Shown here piece by piece: positions 45,846-54,726 of a stretch of DNA of 64,000 bases. Under the pieces are notes generated by a model that saw only the letters and a program-made list of their open reading frames with translations, did no database searches and was not told the DNA's origin. The DNA is from Alicyclobacillus sp. SP_1. Lineage in GTDB: Bacteria > Bacillota > Bacilli > Alicyclobacillales > Alicyclobacillaceae. The position numbers were made by a program, and so were the translations under genes. Position 1 is the first letter of the stretch. Each line of letters begins with the position of its first letter. The stretch covers positions 19,172-83,171 of the forward strand of contig NZ_JAMCCX010000012.1 of NCBI RefSeq assembly GCF_024706985.1, given 5' to 3'.

Positions 45846-47504
45846 TTAGGCCTCCATGATGATGGGCAAAATCATCGGGCGTCTCCTCGTCTGTTCGAAC
45901 AAAAAGCGTCCCAAAGTATCTCGGACTGCTGTCTTCAGAGACGACCACTCGCTGATATTGTCCGAAACAAGCCGCCCCAAGGTCGACTCCACCAATTTAT
46001 TGGCCTCATCAAGCAAAGCTTCTGACTCGCGAACATAGACAAAGCCGCGAGAGATAATGTCCGGGCCCGACAAGATAGCTCCCGTTGCTTTTGATAGCGT
46101 GATGACAACAACGAGAATCCCATCTTGCGACAACAATTTCCTGTCTCTGAGGACAATATTCCCGACATCTCCCACGCCAAGTCCATCAATCATAACCGTT
46201 CCTGCAGGAACTTTGCCTCCTAGACGTCCCCGAGAATTCTCGAATTCCACGACATCTCCCAACTCCGTGATGAAGATGTTCTCGGCTGGAACGCCGACTT
46301 CTACGGCGAGGTTGGCATGCGTCCTCTGCATCCGAAATTCTCCGTGAACGGGCATGAAAAACTTTGGCTTCGTTAGGTTGAGCATCAGTTTCAATTCTTC
46401 TTGGCTGCCATGGCCAGAGACATGAACACCTTGATAAATGACGTTTGCCCCTGCTTTAAACAATTGATCAATGGTGCGTGACACATACTTCTCGTTTCCG
46501 GGAATAGGATTGGACGCGAGAATGACCGTGTCTCCAGGGACGATTTCCACTTTCCGATGAGCTGCCCGCGCCATCCGCGTCAACGCAGACATCGGCTCAC
46601 CCTGACTGCCAGTGGAGAGAATGAGCAACTTGTCAGGCGGCATTTTGCCGATGTCATCGGGATCGATAAGAGTGGTTGGTTGCACTTGTAAATATCCCAA
46701 CTGTGTAGCCGTTTGAAGATTATTCACCATGCTGCGCCCGACGACGGCAACTTTGCGTTCATAGCGCTCCGCAGACTGAATGACCTGTTGAATGCGGTGG
46801 ATATTTGAAGCAAATGTGGACAAAATGATTCGTCCGGGAGCCTGACTCACCAAGTGGTCCAAAGTTTTCCCCACCGACTTTTCGGACGGAGTGAAACCCG
46901 GGCGCTCCGCGTTAGTACTGTCCGCAACCAGCACGAGAACGCCTTCGCGGGCATACCCAGCCAACTTCCCAAAGTCGAATTGATGCCCGTCGACAGGCGT
47001 TTGATCGATTTTGAAGTCGCCTGTATGAACCACTAATCCTTCCGGCGTACGAATCGCAAAACCGACCGTGTCGGGGATGGAGTGATTCACCTCGAACGAG
47101 CTGATTTCGAAAACGCCGGCACGAACCGATGCCTGTGACGGCATGACATGCAATTTCACCGTGTCGAGAAGATTGTGCTCGCGCAACTTGTTCTCAATCA
47201 GGCCGAGTGTCAGGCGAGTACCGTACACTGGGACGTTCAGTGACTTGAGGATATAAGGCAATCCGCCAATGTGATCCTCATGACCATGGGTGACAAAAAT
47301 CCCTCTTATTTTGTCCTTGTTTTCCACCAAAAAAGAAATATCAGGAATGACAATGTCCACCCCAAGCATGTCTTCCTCCGGGAACTTTAACCCGGCATCC
47401 ACAACCATCATGTCATTTCCATACCAGTACAGAGTCATATTTTTCCCGATTTCCCTAACGCCACCCAGTGGCACGATGGCCAACCTTGACTTTCCTTTCG
47501 ACAC
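45846..47504 (-). CDS. rnjA: Ribonuclease J, 552 aa
   Basis: Metallo-beta-lactamase/beta-CASP 5'-3' exonuclease and endonuclease. Metal motif HGHEDHIGG (about residue 74), VNHSIPDT, HTGDFKIDQT and the beta-CASP motifs (ADSTNAERPG, STGSQGEPMSALTRMA, HVSGHG, MPVHGEFRM) are intact. GTG 47504 follows GGAGGTG. It is preceded by a long leader that carries an intrinsic terminator just upstream, so expression may be attenuated. Confidence 0.96.
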   Translation of the reverse strand: MSKGKSRLAIVPLGGVREIGKNMTLYWYGNDMMVVDAGLKFPEEDMLGVDIVIPDISFLVENKDKIRGIFVTHGHEDHIGGLPYILKSLNVPVYGTRLTLGLIENKLREHNLLDTVKLHVMPSQASVRAGVFEISSFEVNHSIPDTVGFAIRTPEGLVVHTGDFKIDQTPVDGHQFDFGKLAGYAREGVLVLVADSTNAERPGFTPSEKSVGKTLDHLVSQAPGRIILSTFASNIHRIQQVIQSAERYERKVAVVGRSMVNNLQTATQLGYLQVQPTTLIDPDDIGKMPPDKLLILSTGSQGEPMSALTRMARAAHRKVEIVPGDTVILASNPIPGNEKYVSRTIDQLFKAGANVIYQGVHVSGHGSQEELKLMLNLTKPKFFMPVHGEFRMQRTHANLAVEVGVPAENIFITELGDVVEFENSRGRLGGKVPAGTVMIDGLGVGDVGNIVLRDRKLLSQDGILVVVITLSKATGAILSGPDIISRGFVYVRESEALLDEANKLVESTLGRLVSDNISEWSSLKTAVRDTLGRFLFEQTRRRPMILPIIMEA

Positions 47505-47845
47505 TCATCAACACCTCCGCATAAAAATAACCATCGTCGAGCGATGGTTGTACATCCTCAACTTTTCTCGATTTAACATCCGACAGTGATTGTTACGCTG
47601 CTATTTTCCACGCATTCGCGCTAGACCTCAAAGTCACTCGCAAAATGGCAATAAGAAACAGGGATACGCTGCACGAGCAGGAATCCTAGAACGCACGATT
47701 CGCTTAGCCACACCGAAACAACTTTTGGCCAACACTACGAAACCGACGGCGTCCCCGCGCGATTCGAGCGATGATTCGTTCTTTGAACTTCAAAGCCGCA
47801 CCAGTCACTGTGACCATATTATAACCGCATATCGCCAGTTGCACA
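47505..47845 (-). other. Leader region upstream of rnjA
   Basis: About 300 bases between the rnjA promoter and start codon, with no convincing gene. A 34-codon frame (47704-47808) lacks a ribosome site. The leader ends in a terminator-type hairpin (47522-47549). Confidence 0.5.
47522..47549 (-). terminator. Intrinsic terminator in the rnjA leader
   Basis: Minus strand AACCATCG - loop - CGATGGTT followed by ATTTTTATG, ending about 20 bases before the rnjA start. The 8-bp stem plus T run looks functional. Its position suits attenuation. Confidence 0.6.
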
Positions 47846-47846
47846 A
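47818..47846 (-). promoter_or_regulatory. Putative rnjA promoter
   Basis: TTGTGC (47841-47846, minus strand), 17-base spacer, TATAAT (47818-47823). The predicted transcript starts near 47811 and runs into rnjA. Confidence 0.6.
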
Positions 47847-47877
47847 CCAAAAGGATGGCCTCTCGCAGAGACCATCC
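47846..47877 (-). terminator. Intrinsic terminator of dapA
   Basis: Minus strand GGATGGTCTCT - GCG - AGAGGCCATCC followed by TTTTGG, about 75 bp after the dapA stop. Confidence 0.8.
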
Positions 47878-47951
47878 TCTCGCTTCAGTGCATATGCATG
47901 CGCCAACAGCTACTACTGCTCAAGCGCTATAACCACACCATCCGTCATCGC

Positions 47952-48839
47952 TCAGTTAGACGCAACCGGATGAAAACGGCTCAGTTCAGAAAGCACATGC
48001 CGGGAAATCGATTCATCCGGCCAGGTCACTGGCAGTCTTACCCCTCCGACCGCTAAACCAAGAGACTGAAGGGCGACCTTTAATGGCCCAGGACTGGGAC
48101 TGGAGAAAAGTACCTCAAACATAGGCAAAAGTCGCGCAGCAGTGGTGGCAGCGTCCAATGTTCTTCCTTCGAGATAGGCAGATATCATATCCGTCATTTC
48201 CCGGCCCACCACATGTGATGCAACGCTGACCACTCCGTAACCACCCACTGAAAGCATTGGCAACGTCAGTTTATCATCGCCGGAATACAGAAAAAAATCG
48301 TCACTTTTCATCGCAGCGAGGCGTAAAATTTGCGCCATGTCTGGAGTGGCCTCTTTGACGCCGACGATGTTCGGAATGGAAGCAAGGCGCAGAACCGTTG
48401 AAACATCCAAATTGGACGACGTCCGAGTCGGCACATTGTAGAGAAGAATGGGCACAGACACCGCTTCTGCCACTGCGGAAAAATGCGCAAACATCCCATC
48501 TCCATTAGGTCGATTGTAGTAAGGTGCCACGACCAAGAGACCATCTGCACCAACTTGGCAGGCTTCTTTGGAAAGTTGAACCGAAGAAGCCGTGTCATTC
48601 GTACCAGAACCCATCAATACAGGAACACGTCCGTCGACGGCCCTTAGTGTCCACTCCAACAGCCTCAATTTTTCGTCATGAGACAATGTGGGTGACTCTC
48701 CCGTCGTGCCAGAAACGACAATCGCCGTTGTTCCCGTCTCTATCAAGTGACGGACGAGCGCATCCAAGCCGTCCTTGCTCAATTCACCCGAATCATTGAA
48801 AGGAGTGACCATCGCCGTCACCAATCGTCCAAAATTCAC
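47952..48839 (-). CDS. dapA: 4-hydroxy-tetrahydrodipicolinate synthase, 295 aa
   Basis: Condenses pyruvate with aspartate semialdehyde in the lysine/dipicolinate pathway. A TIM barrel shows VVSGTTGESPTL, APYYNRP, LYNVPTRT and GVKEATPD, where the lysine forms the Schiff base, then SGDDKLTLP. Length is typical. GTG 48839 follows GAGGTGA; the longer in-frame extension to 48995 lacks such a site and adds non-family sequence. Placed with dapG, asd and dpaAB. Confidence 0.95.
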   Translation of the reverse strand: MNFGRLVTAMVTPFNDSGELSKDGLDALVRHLIETGTTAIVVSGTTGESPTLSHDEKLRLLEWTLRAVDGRVPVLMGSGTNDTASSVQLSKEACQVGADGLLVVAPYYNRPNGDGMFAHFSAVAEAVSVPILLYNVPTRTSSNLDVSTVLRLASIPNIVGVKEATPDMAQILRLAAMKSDDFFLYSGDDKLTLPMLSVGGYGVVSVASHVVGREMTDMISAYLEGRTLDAATTAARLLPMFEVLFSSPSPGPLKVALQSLGLAVGGVRLPVTWPDESISRHVLSELSRFHPVASN

Positions 48840-48885
48840 GCATATCACCTCATTCGTCAACCTGCCAAAATACCTTCCCAAAAAC

Positions 48886-50100
48886 TCATACAAAAACCCG
48901 TTCGCCAAGACGAAAAGCTTGATGAAGAGCGCGCACTGCCTGCTCCATCTGCTCTTGGCGGACCAAACACCACATGGTCGTATGAGAGTCCGCAAATTGC
49001 AAGATTTCTATCTGTTCCTCCGCAAGTGCCGTTGCAATGCGAGCCATGATTCCTGGCGTTCCCGCAATCCCGGCGCCGACACACGAGACCTTCGCACAAC
49101 TGGGGATGTAAGAAACTTGGTGCCCCGCCTGCTCCAAAACCGAGATAGCTAAGTTCGCCTTCGCGTCTGGGACCGTATACATAACCCGGCCCTCGCAAAC
49201 GGAGATGAAATCGACTGAAATCCCATGATTCGCCATAAGCTGAAAAACTTCCGCGCCTTTGGCTCCCGTCGCAGATATCTCTAGCCGGGTCACGTTGGCA
49301 GTTTGTGTCACACCTGTAATCGGCCGATCCGTCACGATACTTGTTTCCAACAAGGCCAAAGCGCTGGTCACGAGCGTACCTTCATCTTCCGACGCAGTGC
49401 TACGAACACGGATGGGAATGTTTTTCTGCATGGCAATTTCCACCGCTCGCGGGTGAATCACTTTTGCGCCTTGATATGCGAGATTACAAATTTCCGTATA
49501 CGTGACCTGACGAATCTGTCGGGCGTCTTCGACAATCCGCGGATCCGCCGTCATGATTCCTTCGACATCTGTGAAAATATCCACGTACTCCGCACCGAGA
49601 GCGACGCCTAGGGCCGTCGCAGTCGTGTCACTGCCGCCACGTCCGAGTGTCGTCACTTCACCATGGACCGTCGCGCCTTGAAAGCCCATGACGACCACGA
49701 TGTTACCCTGCTCCAACTCGCTCAAAATGCGACCGGGGTGAATTTCAAGAACACGTGCATTCGTATAGTCGTCATTCGTGACAATGCCTGCTTGCAATCC
49801 GTTCATGACCGTCACCGCATGACCCCGGCTACGCAGCAGTGTGGCGAATACGACAGACGAGATTGCTTCACCACATGACATAAGAATGGCTAGGTCCCGC
49901 TCTGTCACAGCCCCTGAATCTTCAGGGACGTCAAGCAAAGTGTCGGTCGCATACGGCTCTCCGCGACGCCCCATCGCCGAAACGACCACGACCACGCCGT
50001 AGCCAGCTTCTTTGGCCCGCTCAATGTGTTTCGCAGCGCAAATGCGCATTTCTTTCGCTGCAACCGAGGTGCCCCCGAACTTTTGAACCAAAATTTTCAC
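48886..50100 (-). CDS. dapG: Aspartate kinase (DapG type), 404 aa
   Basis: Phosphorylates aspartate, first step of the lysine/DAP/dipicolinate branch. KFGGTSVA at the N-terminus, GRGGSDTTATALG and the ADPRIV region belong to the kinase domain. Two ACT domains follow (RLEISATGAKGAEVFQLMANHGI; VGAGIAGTPGIMARIATALAEEQI) for feedback control. GTG 50100 after GGAGG. The ACT pair and gene context match the sporulation-linked DapG enzyme. Confidence 0.94.
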   Translation of the reverse strand: MKILVQKFGGTSVAAKEMRICAAKHIERAKEAGYGVVVVVSAMGRRGEPYATDTLLDVPEDSGAVTERDLAILMSCGEAISSVVFATLLRSRGHAVTVMNGLQAGIVTNDDYTNARVLEIHPGRILSELEQGNIVVVMGFQGATVHGEVTTLGRGGSDTTATALGVALGAEYVDIFTDVEGIMTADPRIVEDARQIRQVTYTEICNLAYQGAKVIHPRAVEIAMQKNIPIRVRSTASEDEGTLVTSALALLETSIVTDRPITGVTQTANVTRLEISATGAKGAEVFQLMANHGISVDFISVCEGRVMYTVPDAKANLAISVLEQAGHQVSYIPSCAKVSCVGAGIAGTPGIMARIATALAEEQIEILQFADSHTTMWCLVRQEQMEQAVRALHQAFRLGERVFV

Positions 50101-50129
50101 GCAAGTCTTCGCCTCCGGTCATCCGTTCG

Positions 50130-50196
50130 CCTACCATGCACACAACCCTACCATGCACACAACCCTACCATGCACCCAACCCTACCATGCACACCC
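50130..50196. repeat. Four tandem 17-bp repeats between dapG and asd
   Basis: Unit CCTACCATGCACACAAC at 50130-50146, 50147-50163, 50164-50180 (CCC variant) and 50181-50197 (truncated, ...CACCCG). It fills most of the gap between asd and dapG. Origin and role unknown. Confidence 0.85.
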
Positions 50197-50213
50197 GTTG
50201 AAATGTTCGGCGC

Positions 50214-51236
50214 TTAAACAAGCATCTCAGCAATTTGGACGGCGTTGTACGCCGCCCCTTTCAGCAAATTGTCCGCCACAATGAACATATGGACAACATT
50301 GGGCCGGTCGAGGTCTTGGCGGATTCGCCCAACAAATGTCAGTCCACTTCCCTCAGCCATGCGGGGATGGGGAAATAAAGACTCGCCTGGACGGTCTACC
50401 ACTTGGACACCAGGAGCAGATTCAAGAGCTGTCCGCACTTCTGTTGCCGTCACTGGCGACGAAAAGGTAACCTCGACAGACTCCGAATGACCGTATACGA
50501 CGGGCACGCGAACAGCCGTCGGTGCCAAAGACAAGGAAGGCATTTCAAGGATTTTCCTAGGCTCGTGGACCAGTTTCATCTCTTCCCTCGTATATCCATT
50601 CTCCAGAAAAGAGTCGCATTGAGGCAACACATTGAATGCCATCGGCACATGCGATTCCGAGGATACTGTTGGAAAGAGTGTCGTCTTGTCCTCAGTACGA
50701 GGTGCAGAAACCTCTTCCAGAAGAGCATCAATCGCCTTTTGTCCCATACCACTCACCGCCTGATACGTGGAAATCGTGACATGTTTCAACCCGTAACGAC
50801 GAAGTGGACTCAAAGCGACCACAAGTTGAATCGTAGAACAGTTTGGATTCGCAATAATGCCGCGGTGGTTGGCCAGCGCATGAGGATTCACCTCCGGCAC
50901 GACGAGCGGCACCCCATCCTCAAGTCGAAAGGCGCTGCTGTTGTCAATCACCACCGCACCCGACTCAACCGCGAGTGGGGCGTATCGTCTCGATGCATCC
51001 GCTCCTGCACTGAACAGCGCCACGTCTATATCGGTAAACACTTCTTCGTGCACGGCGACCACTTCCAACTGCGCACCTCGAAAGCTCATGGTTTGACCCG
51101 CGGAACGCGGCGACGCGATGAGCCGTAACTGCGCGACAGGAAAGTCCCTATCTTCCAGCACTCGCACCATGGCGCGTCCTACCGCCCCTGTGGCGCCAAA
51201 AATGGCCACACGGGAATTTCTTGATGTGCCATGCAT
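50214..51236 (-). CDS. asd: Aspartate-semialdehyde dehydrogenase, 340 aa
   Basis: Reduces aspartyl phosphate to the semialdehyde, shared precursor of lysine and dipicolinate. FGATGAVGRAMVRVLEDR is the dinucleotide site, NPNCSTIQLVVAL carries the catalytic cysteine, and the C-terminal half has the histidine-containing VPVVYGHSESVEV. ATG 51236 follows GGAGGAGTG. Followed by dapG and preceded by dpaB. Confidence 0.94.
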   Translation of the reverse strand: MHGTSRNSRVAIFGATGAVGRAMVRVLEDRDFPVAQLRLIASPRSAGQTMSFRGAQLEVVAVHEEVFTDIDVALFSAGADASRRYAPLAVESGAVVIDNSSAFRLEDGVPLVVPEVNPHALANHRGIIANPNCSTIQLVVALSPLRRYGLKHVTISTYQAVSGMGQKAIDALLEEVSAPRTEDKTTLFPTVSSESHVPMAFNVLPQCDSFLENGYTREEMKLVHEPRKILEMPSLSLAPTAVRVPVVYGHSESVEVTFSSPVTATEVRTALESAPGVQVVDRPGESLFPHPRMAEGSGLTFVGRIRQDLDRPNVVHMFIVADNLLKGAAYNAVQIAEMLV

Positions 51237-51260
51237 GCGCGTCACTCCTCCACTCAACCC

Positions 51261-51866
51261 TCACTCAGCTCTCGACCGCTGCCAGCGCTCGATGAGAACC
51301 GGTTGCAACTGGGTCTTCTTTAGTGCCGCAGAAATCGTTTCGGGAACGAGATCCATCGCGGCTACAAGTGAATTCATTTTAACATGGGGAGCATCTTGAC
51401 CATATGGCACGAAAAAAATATTTTTGGTATTCATCAGCTTCGCGATATTCAACATGTTGAGTCCAAGTCCATCATTCGTAGAAATCGCGAGGACGACTGG
51501 CCGATCGTTTCGCAGCGTCGATTTCGCTGCCATCAGCACGGGAGAATCCGTATTGGCCGCTGCAAATCGGGACAACGTACTGCCCGTGCACGGTGCAATG
51601 AGAAAGACGTCCAACTTCTTTTGCGGTCCAAGTGGCTCAGCTTCTGGAATCGAACGGATGGCTGAGACGCCAGCAACCTGTTCGATTTTCGCCGCCCACT
51701 CCCCCGCTTCTCCAAAGCGTGTACTGACCGTCTGGAGAGAATAAGAGAACACGGGAACAATCGCCGCACCGAGCGACTTTAACTGTTCCACAACGGGAAA
51801 CACTTCTTCGTATGTGCAGTGACTTCCGGTGACACCAAAGCCGATAGTAATCCCGTCCAACCTCAT
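51261..51866 (-). CDS. spoVFB: Dipicolinate synthase subunit B, 201 aa
   Basis: Flavoprotein-fold subunit of dipicolinate synthase, which makes the spore-core dipicolinic acid in the mother cell. GFGVTGSHCTYEEVFPVV at the start and LIAPCTGSTLSRFAAANTDSPVLMAAKSTLRNDRPVVLAIS are typical. Full length, so it is not interrupted as in some Bacillus strains. ATG 51866 overlaps the dpaA stop by ATGA. Confidence 0.95.
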   Translation of the reverse strand: MRLDGITIGFGVTGSHCTYEEVFPVVEQLKSLGAAIVPVFSYSLQTVSTRFGEAGEWAAKIEQVAGVSAIRSIPEAEPLGPQKKLDVFLIAPCTGSTLSRFAAANTDSPVLMAAKSTLRNDRPVVLAISTNDGLGLNMLNIAKLMNTKNIFFVPYGQDAPHVKMNSLVAAMDLVPETISAALKKTQLQPVLIERWQRSRAE

Positions 51867-52771
51867 ACCGATTCCTCCTTCCAATTTTCCACAAGGTCAT
51901 CCGCATTCATGAGTTCACAAACACTGGCTGCGATGATTTGACCCGCCGTCTTCGGAGCCACCATGCCGGGCAAGGACGGTGTCAAAATAGCCGTCATGCC
52001 ACGCCTCTCGGCATAGCGAAAATCGGTACCGCCTGGTTTCGACGCGATATCGATAATGACGCAGTCGACTCTCATCTCTTTGAGCACAGATGCCGGCAAG
52101 ACCATGCTGGGAATGGTATTAAAGACAATGTCGGCCCGTCGTACGCTTTCCACTAAGTCTCGCATCGGCCTCGCTACCATGCCCATTTCGCGAATTCGAG
52201 CGAGATCGTCCGGATGACGCGCACAAACTTCCACCTTGGCTCCGAGGGCGTGCAAGGTTCGTGCCAACGTACGCCCGCACCGGCCAAAGCCGAGCAACGT
52301 GACCAGCGACCCGTGGATGGTCACGCTCGTCTTTTCCATTGCCAACGCAATGGCTCCTTCAGCCGTAGGAATGGAATTCAAGATGGCGACATCATCTCGT
52401 TCCATCAGCCGAATCAAATCAAGATGAAATTTTTCCGCCCAGGAACTTAATTTGGACCCGGCAATTCCGGTGAAAATCTTAGTACCCGTGCGCATCTGAC
52501 TGAAGTGGTGTTCTTCCAGACGAATCGGAGCGGTGGAGAATCGACTCGTCACCATACCGTCATCGTCCATTCCGGCCACCGGCAGGACAATCGCATCCGC
52601 CTGATGCAGTACGTCTTCTTTCAACTGTGCATGACTGGTATCCACAAATGACTCACGACACTTGTCAAAGCCAATAAGATGAACGCTCGCATCGTTGTCC
52701 ACCACTTGCCGAATGACTTCTAGCTGACGCAAGTCTCCGCCAATAAAAACAAAGTGACGTCCGGTCAACAT
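51863..52771 (-). CDS. spoVFA: Dipicolinate synthase subunit A, 302 aa
   Basis: Catalytic/dehydrogenase-like subunit. An N-terminal domain (FVFIGGDLRQLEVIRQVVDND) precedes a Rossmann domain with VTLLGFGRCGRTLARTLHALGAKV. Acts with SpoVFB on dihydrodipicolinate from DapA. ATG 52771 follows GGGGGGAG. Complete. Confidence 0.95.
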   Translation of the reverse strand: MLTGRHFVFIGGDLRQLEVIRQVVDNDASVHLIGFDKCRESFVDTSHAQLKEDVLHQADAIVLPVAGMDDDGMVTSRFSTAPIRLEEHHFSQMRTGTKIFTGIAGSKLSSWAEKFHLDLIRLMERDDVAILNSIPTAEGAIALAMEKTSVTIHGSLVTLLGFGRCGRTLARTLHALGAKVEVCARHPDDLARIREMGMVARPMRDLVESVRRADIVFNTIPSMVLPASVLKEMRVDCVIIDIASKPGGTDFRYAERRGMTAILTPSLPGMVAPKTAGQIIAASVCELMNADDLVENWKEESV

Positions 52772-52833
52772 GCAAAACTCCCCCCTGCAGCCGCCTGCTG
52801 TACCCTATGAAGCGACATTCGCCTGGGTGCAGA

Positions 52834-52865
52834 CAAAAAACTGTGTTCCCGAAAGGGAACACAGT
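52834..52865 (-). terminator. Intrinsic terminator after dut
   Basis: Minus strand ACTGTGTTCCC - TTTC - GGGAACACAGT followed by six Ts. Separates dut from the dipicolinate genes. Confidence 0.85.
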
Positions 52866-52922
52866 CCACTTCAATTTCAGTGTGCGTTTTGACATCTCGA
52901 TGTCTGGGTGTTTCAACCGATA

Positions 52923-53390
52923 TCACACACCCGTCGACCCAAATCCACCTTCGCCGCGCGCCGTGACACGTAAAGCAGTGGCTTGAATCCACTCAGCGCG
53001 GTAAATCGGCATGAAGACTAACTGGGCGATCCGGTCGCCTGGCTTTACCACCACAGGAGTTTCTCCGAAATTTTGCAACAGGACTTGAAGTTCACCCGTG
53101 TAATCCCGGTCGATGACGCCAACTCCATTTGGCAAACTCAATCCATGCCTCCAAGCCAATCCACTGCGAGCGAAGACCAATCCGACCATCTCGAGGTTCG
53201 GCATTTCAATCGCCAGTCCGGTCGGAACCTTTTGGCGTTGCCCGGGCGCAAAGGAAATGTCGCTGGAACAGCAGGCGTGAAGATCCATCCCTGCCGACTC
53301 ACTGGTTGCATAGTTCGGCAAATACTTCATTTCGAACCAGGGCGACACAATCTGGTACTTGACGGAGATGGATGCACTGGATTCATTCAT
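52923..53390 (-). CDS. dut: dUTP diphosphatase, 155 aa
   Basis: Trimeric dUTPase that prevents uracil misincorporation. Motifs in order: SAGMDLHA, FARSGLAWRHGL, NGVGVIDRDYTGEL, RIAQLVFMP and RGEGGFGSTG, the last being the arginine/phenylalanine loop. ATG 53390 overlaps the M16 protease stop as ATGA. Confidence 0.95.
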   Translation of the reverse strand: MNESSASISVKYQIVSPWFEMKYLPNYATSESAGMDLHACCSSDISFAPGQRQKVPTGLAIEMPNLEMVGLVFARSGLAWRHGLSLPNGVGVIDRDYTGELQVLLQNFGETPVVVKPGDRIAQLVFMPIYRAEWIQATALRVTARGEGGFGSTGV

Positions 53391-54652
53391 GATACGGGTG
53401 CCCACTGCATGCCTGACACAATCATAGACTCTTCGATAGGCCCGACCGCCGAAACTGCAAAGGGGTGTTTCAATACCGTTTTCGCCACCCGCAAAATATC
53501 GCTTACCGTCACTCGCTCAATGGCCTGCAGAGTCTCTTCGATTGGAATCATTCGACCCAACAGCAATTCGTTCTTGCCGAGCCGACTCATGCGACTACTC
53601 GTGCTCTCCAGTCCCAACATCATGGAGCCCTTCAACTGTTCTTTACCTTTTTCGAGCTCGTGTTCCGTCATTCCGTCAACGGCAAACGACTCCACGCACT
53701 CTCCGATTAAACGCAACACCTCTTCAACATTTTCCGGGGACGTACCGGCATAGATACCAAACATCCCACAGTCCCGATAAGACGAGTGGTAGGAAAATAC
53801 CGAATATGCCATGCCGCGTTCTTCGCGTATCTCTTGAAAAAGTCGCGACGACGGATTGTTACCGAGCGCATTGTTCAGCAAAATCAGAGCAAACATATCT
53901 TCATGGCCCGCAGGAAGGCCCGGAGATGCGAGAGCTACATGTACCTGCTCAATATCTTTAGAACGCACGGAGACAGACGTGGAGAACTTTGGTGAGACGA
54001 TTGCGCCAGTCCTTGTTGACCCGGAATTGGAAGGGTGAAACGTCTGCTCCAAGACCTCAATCGCTCGCTCCCGCGACACATTGCCAGCGACGGAAATGAC
54101 AATGTCTTCGGGGCGATAGTGTTCGGCAATGTAATCAACGAGATCGTTTCGAGAAAAATTGCGAAGGTTCTCTTCTTCACCGAGAATTGTGTATCCGAGC
54201 GGATGCTCACCGTATACTCCTTGAGCCAACATGTCCATCACCAGTTCATCCGGTGTATCCTCGTACATCCGTATTTCTTCAATGACCACGCGCCGTTCCT
54301 TATCAATCTCTTCTGCTGCAAAGGTACTATTCTGAATCATGTCCGCTAAAGTGTCTACCGCCACCGAAAAATGCTCGTCGAGAACGCGCGAATAAAAGCA
54401 GGTATATTCTTTGGACGTAAAAGCGTTGACCTGCCCACCCAACCCATCAAACACTTCGGCGAGCGCCTTCGCGGAATATCGTTGAGTTCCCTTAAAGAAC
54501 ATGTGCTCCAAGAAATGGCTAACACCGTTGTTTTGACGCGTCTCAAATCGAGACCCTGTTCCTACCCATATGCCAATGGCAACCGACCGTAAAAACGGAA
54601 TTTCTTCTCCCACGACTCGAATACCGCAAGACAATTGATGTCGATAGCTCAC
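53387..54652 (-). CDS. M16 zinc protease (YmxG/MPP-like), 421 aa
   Basis: Inverzincin-type peptidase. The zinc motif HFLEHMFFKG is complete, and a downstream VVIEEIRMYED glutamate is the third ligand. Homologues (YmxG) sit in this place in Bacillus, with unknown substrate. GTG 54652 after GAGGAGG. Downstream of ylxY and upstream of dut. Confidence 0.92.
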   Translation of the reverse strand: MSYRHQLSCGIRVVGEEIPFLRSVAIGIWVGTGSRFETRQNNGVSHFLEHMFFKGTQRYSAKALAEVFDGLGGQVNAFTSKEYTCFYSRVLDEHFSVAVDTLADMIQNSTFAAEEIDKERRVVIEEIRMYEDTPDELVMDMLAQGVYGEHPLGYTILGEEENLRNFSRNDLVDYIAEHYRPEDIVISVAGNVSRERAIEVLEQTFHPSNSGSTRTGAIVSPKFSTSVSVRSKDIEQVHVALASPGLPAGHEDMFALILLNNALGNNPSSRLFQEIREERGMAYSVFSYHSSYRDCGMFGIYAGTSPENVEEVLRLIGECVESFAVDGMTEHELEKGKEQLKGSMMLGLESTSSRMSRLGKNELLLGRMIPIEETLQAIERVTVSDILRVAKTVLKHPFAVSAVGPIEESMIVSGMQWAPVS

Positions 54653-54726
54653 GCGTTGTGCCTCCTCAACCCCGCACACCTAAATAGGTGGCAAGCCTAT
54701 CCGTCACTATACCAAATCATTCCGAA

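Noticed and set aside
47704..47808. 34-codon basic peptide in the rnjA leader
   Set aside because: No ribosome site; the GTG would sit only a few bases after the predicted transcript start.
51261..52771. Interruption of the dipicolinate synthase genes by a skin-like element
   Set aside because: Both subunits are full length and overlap normally.
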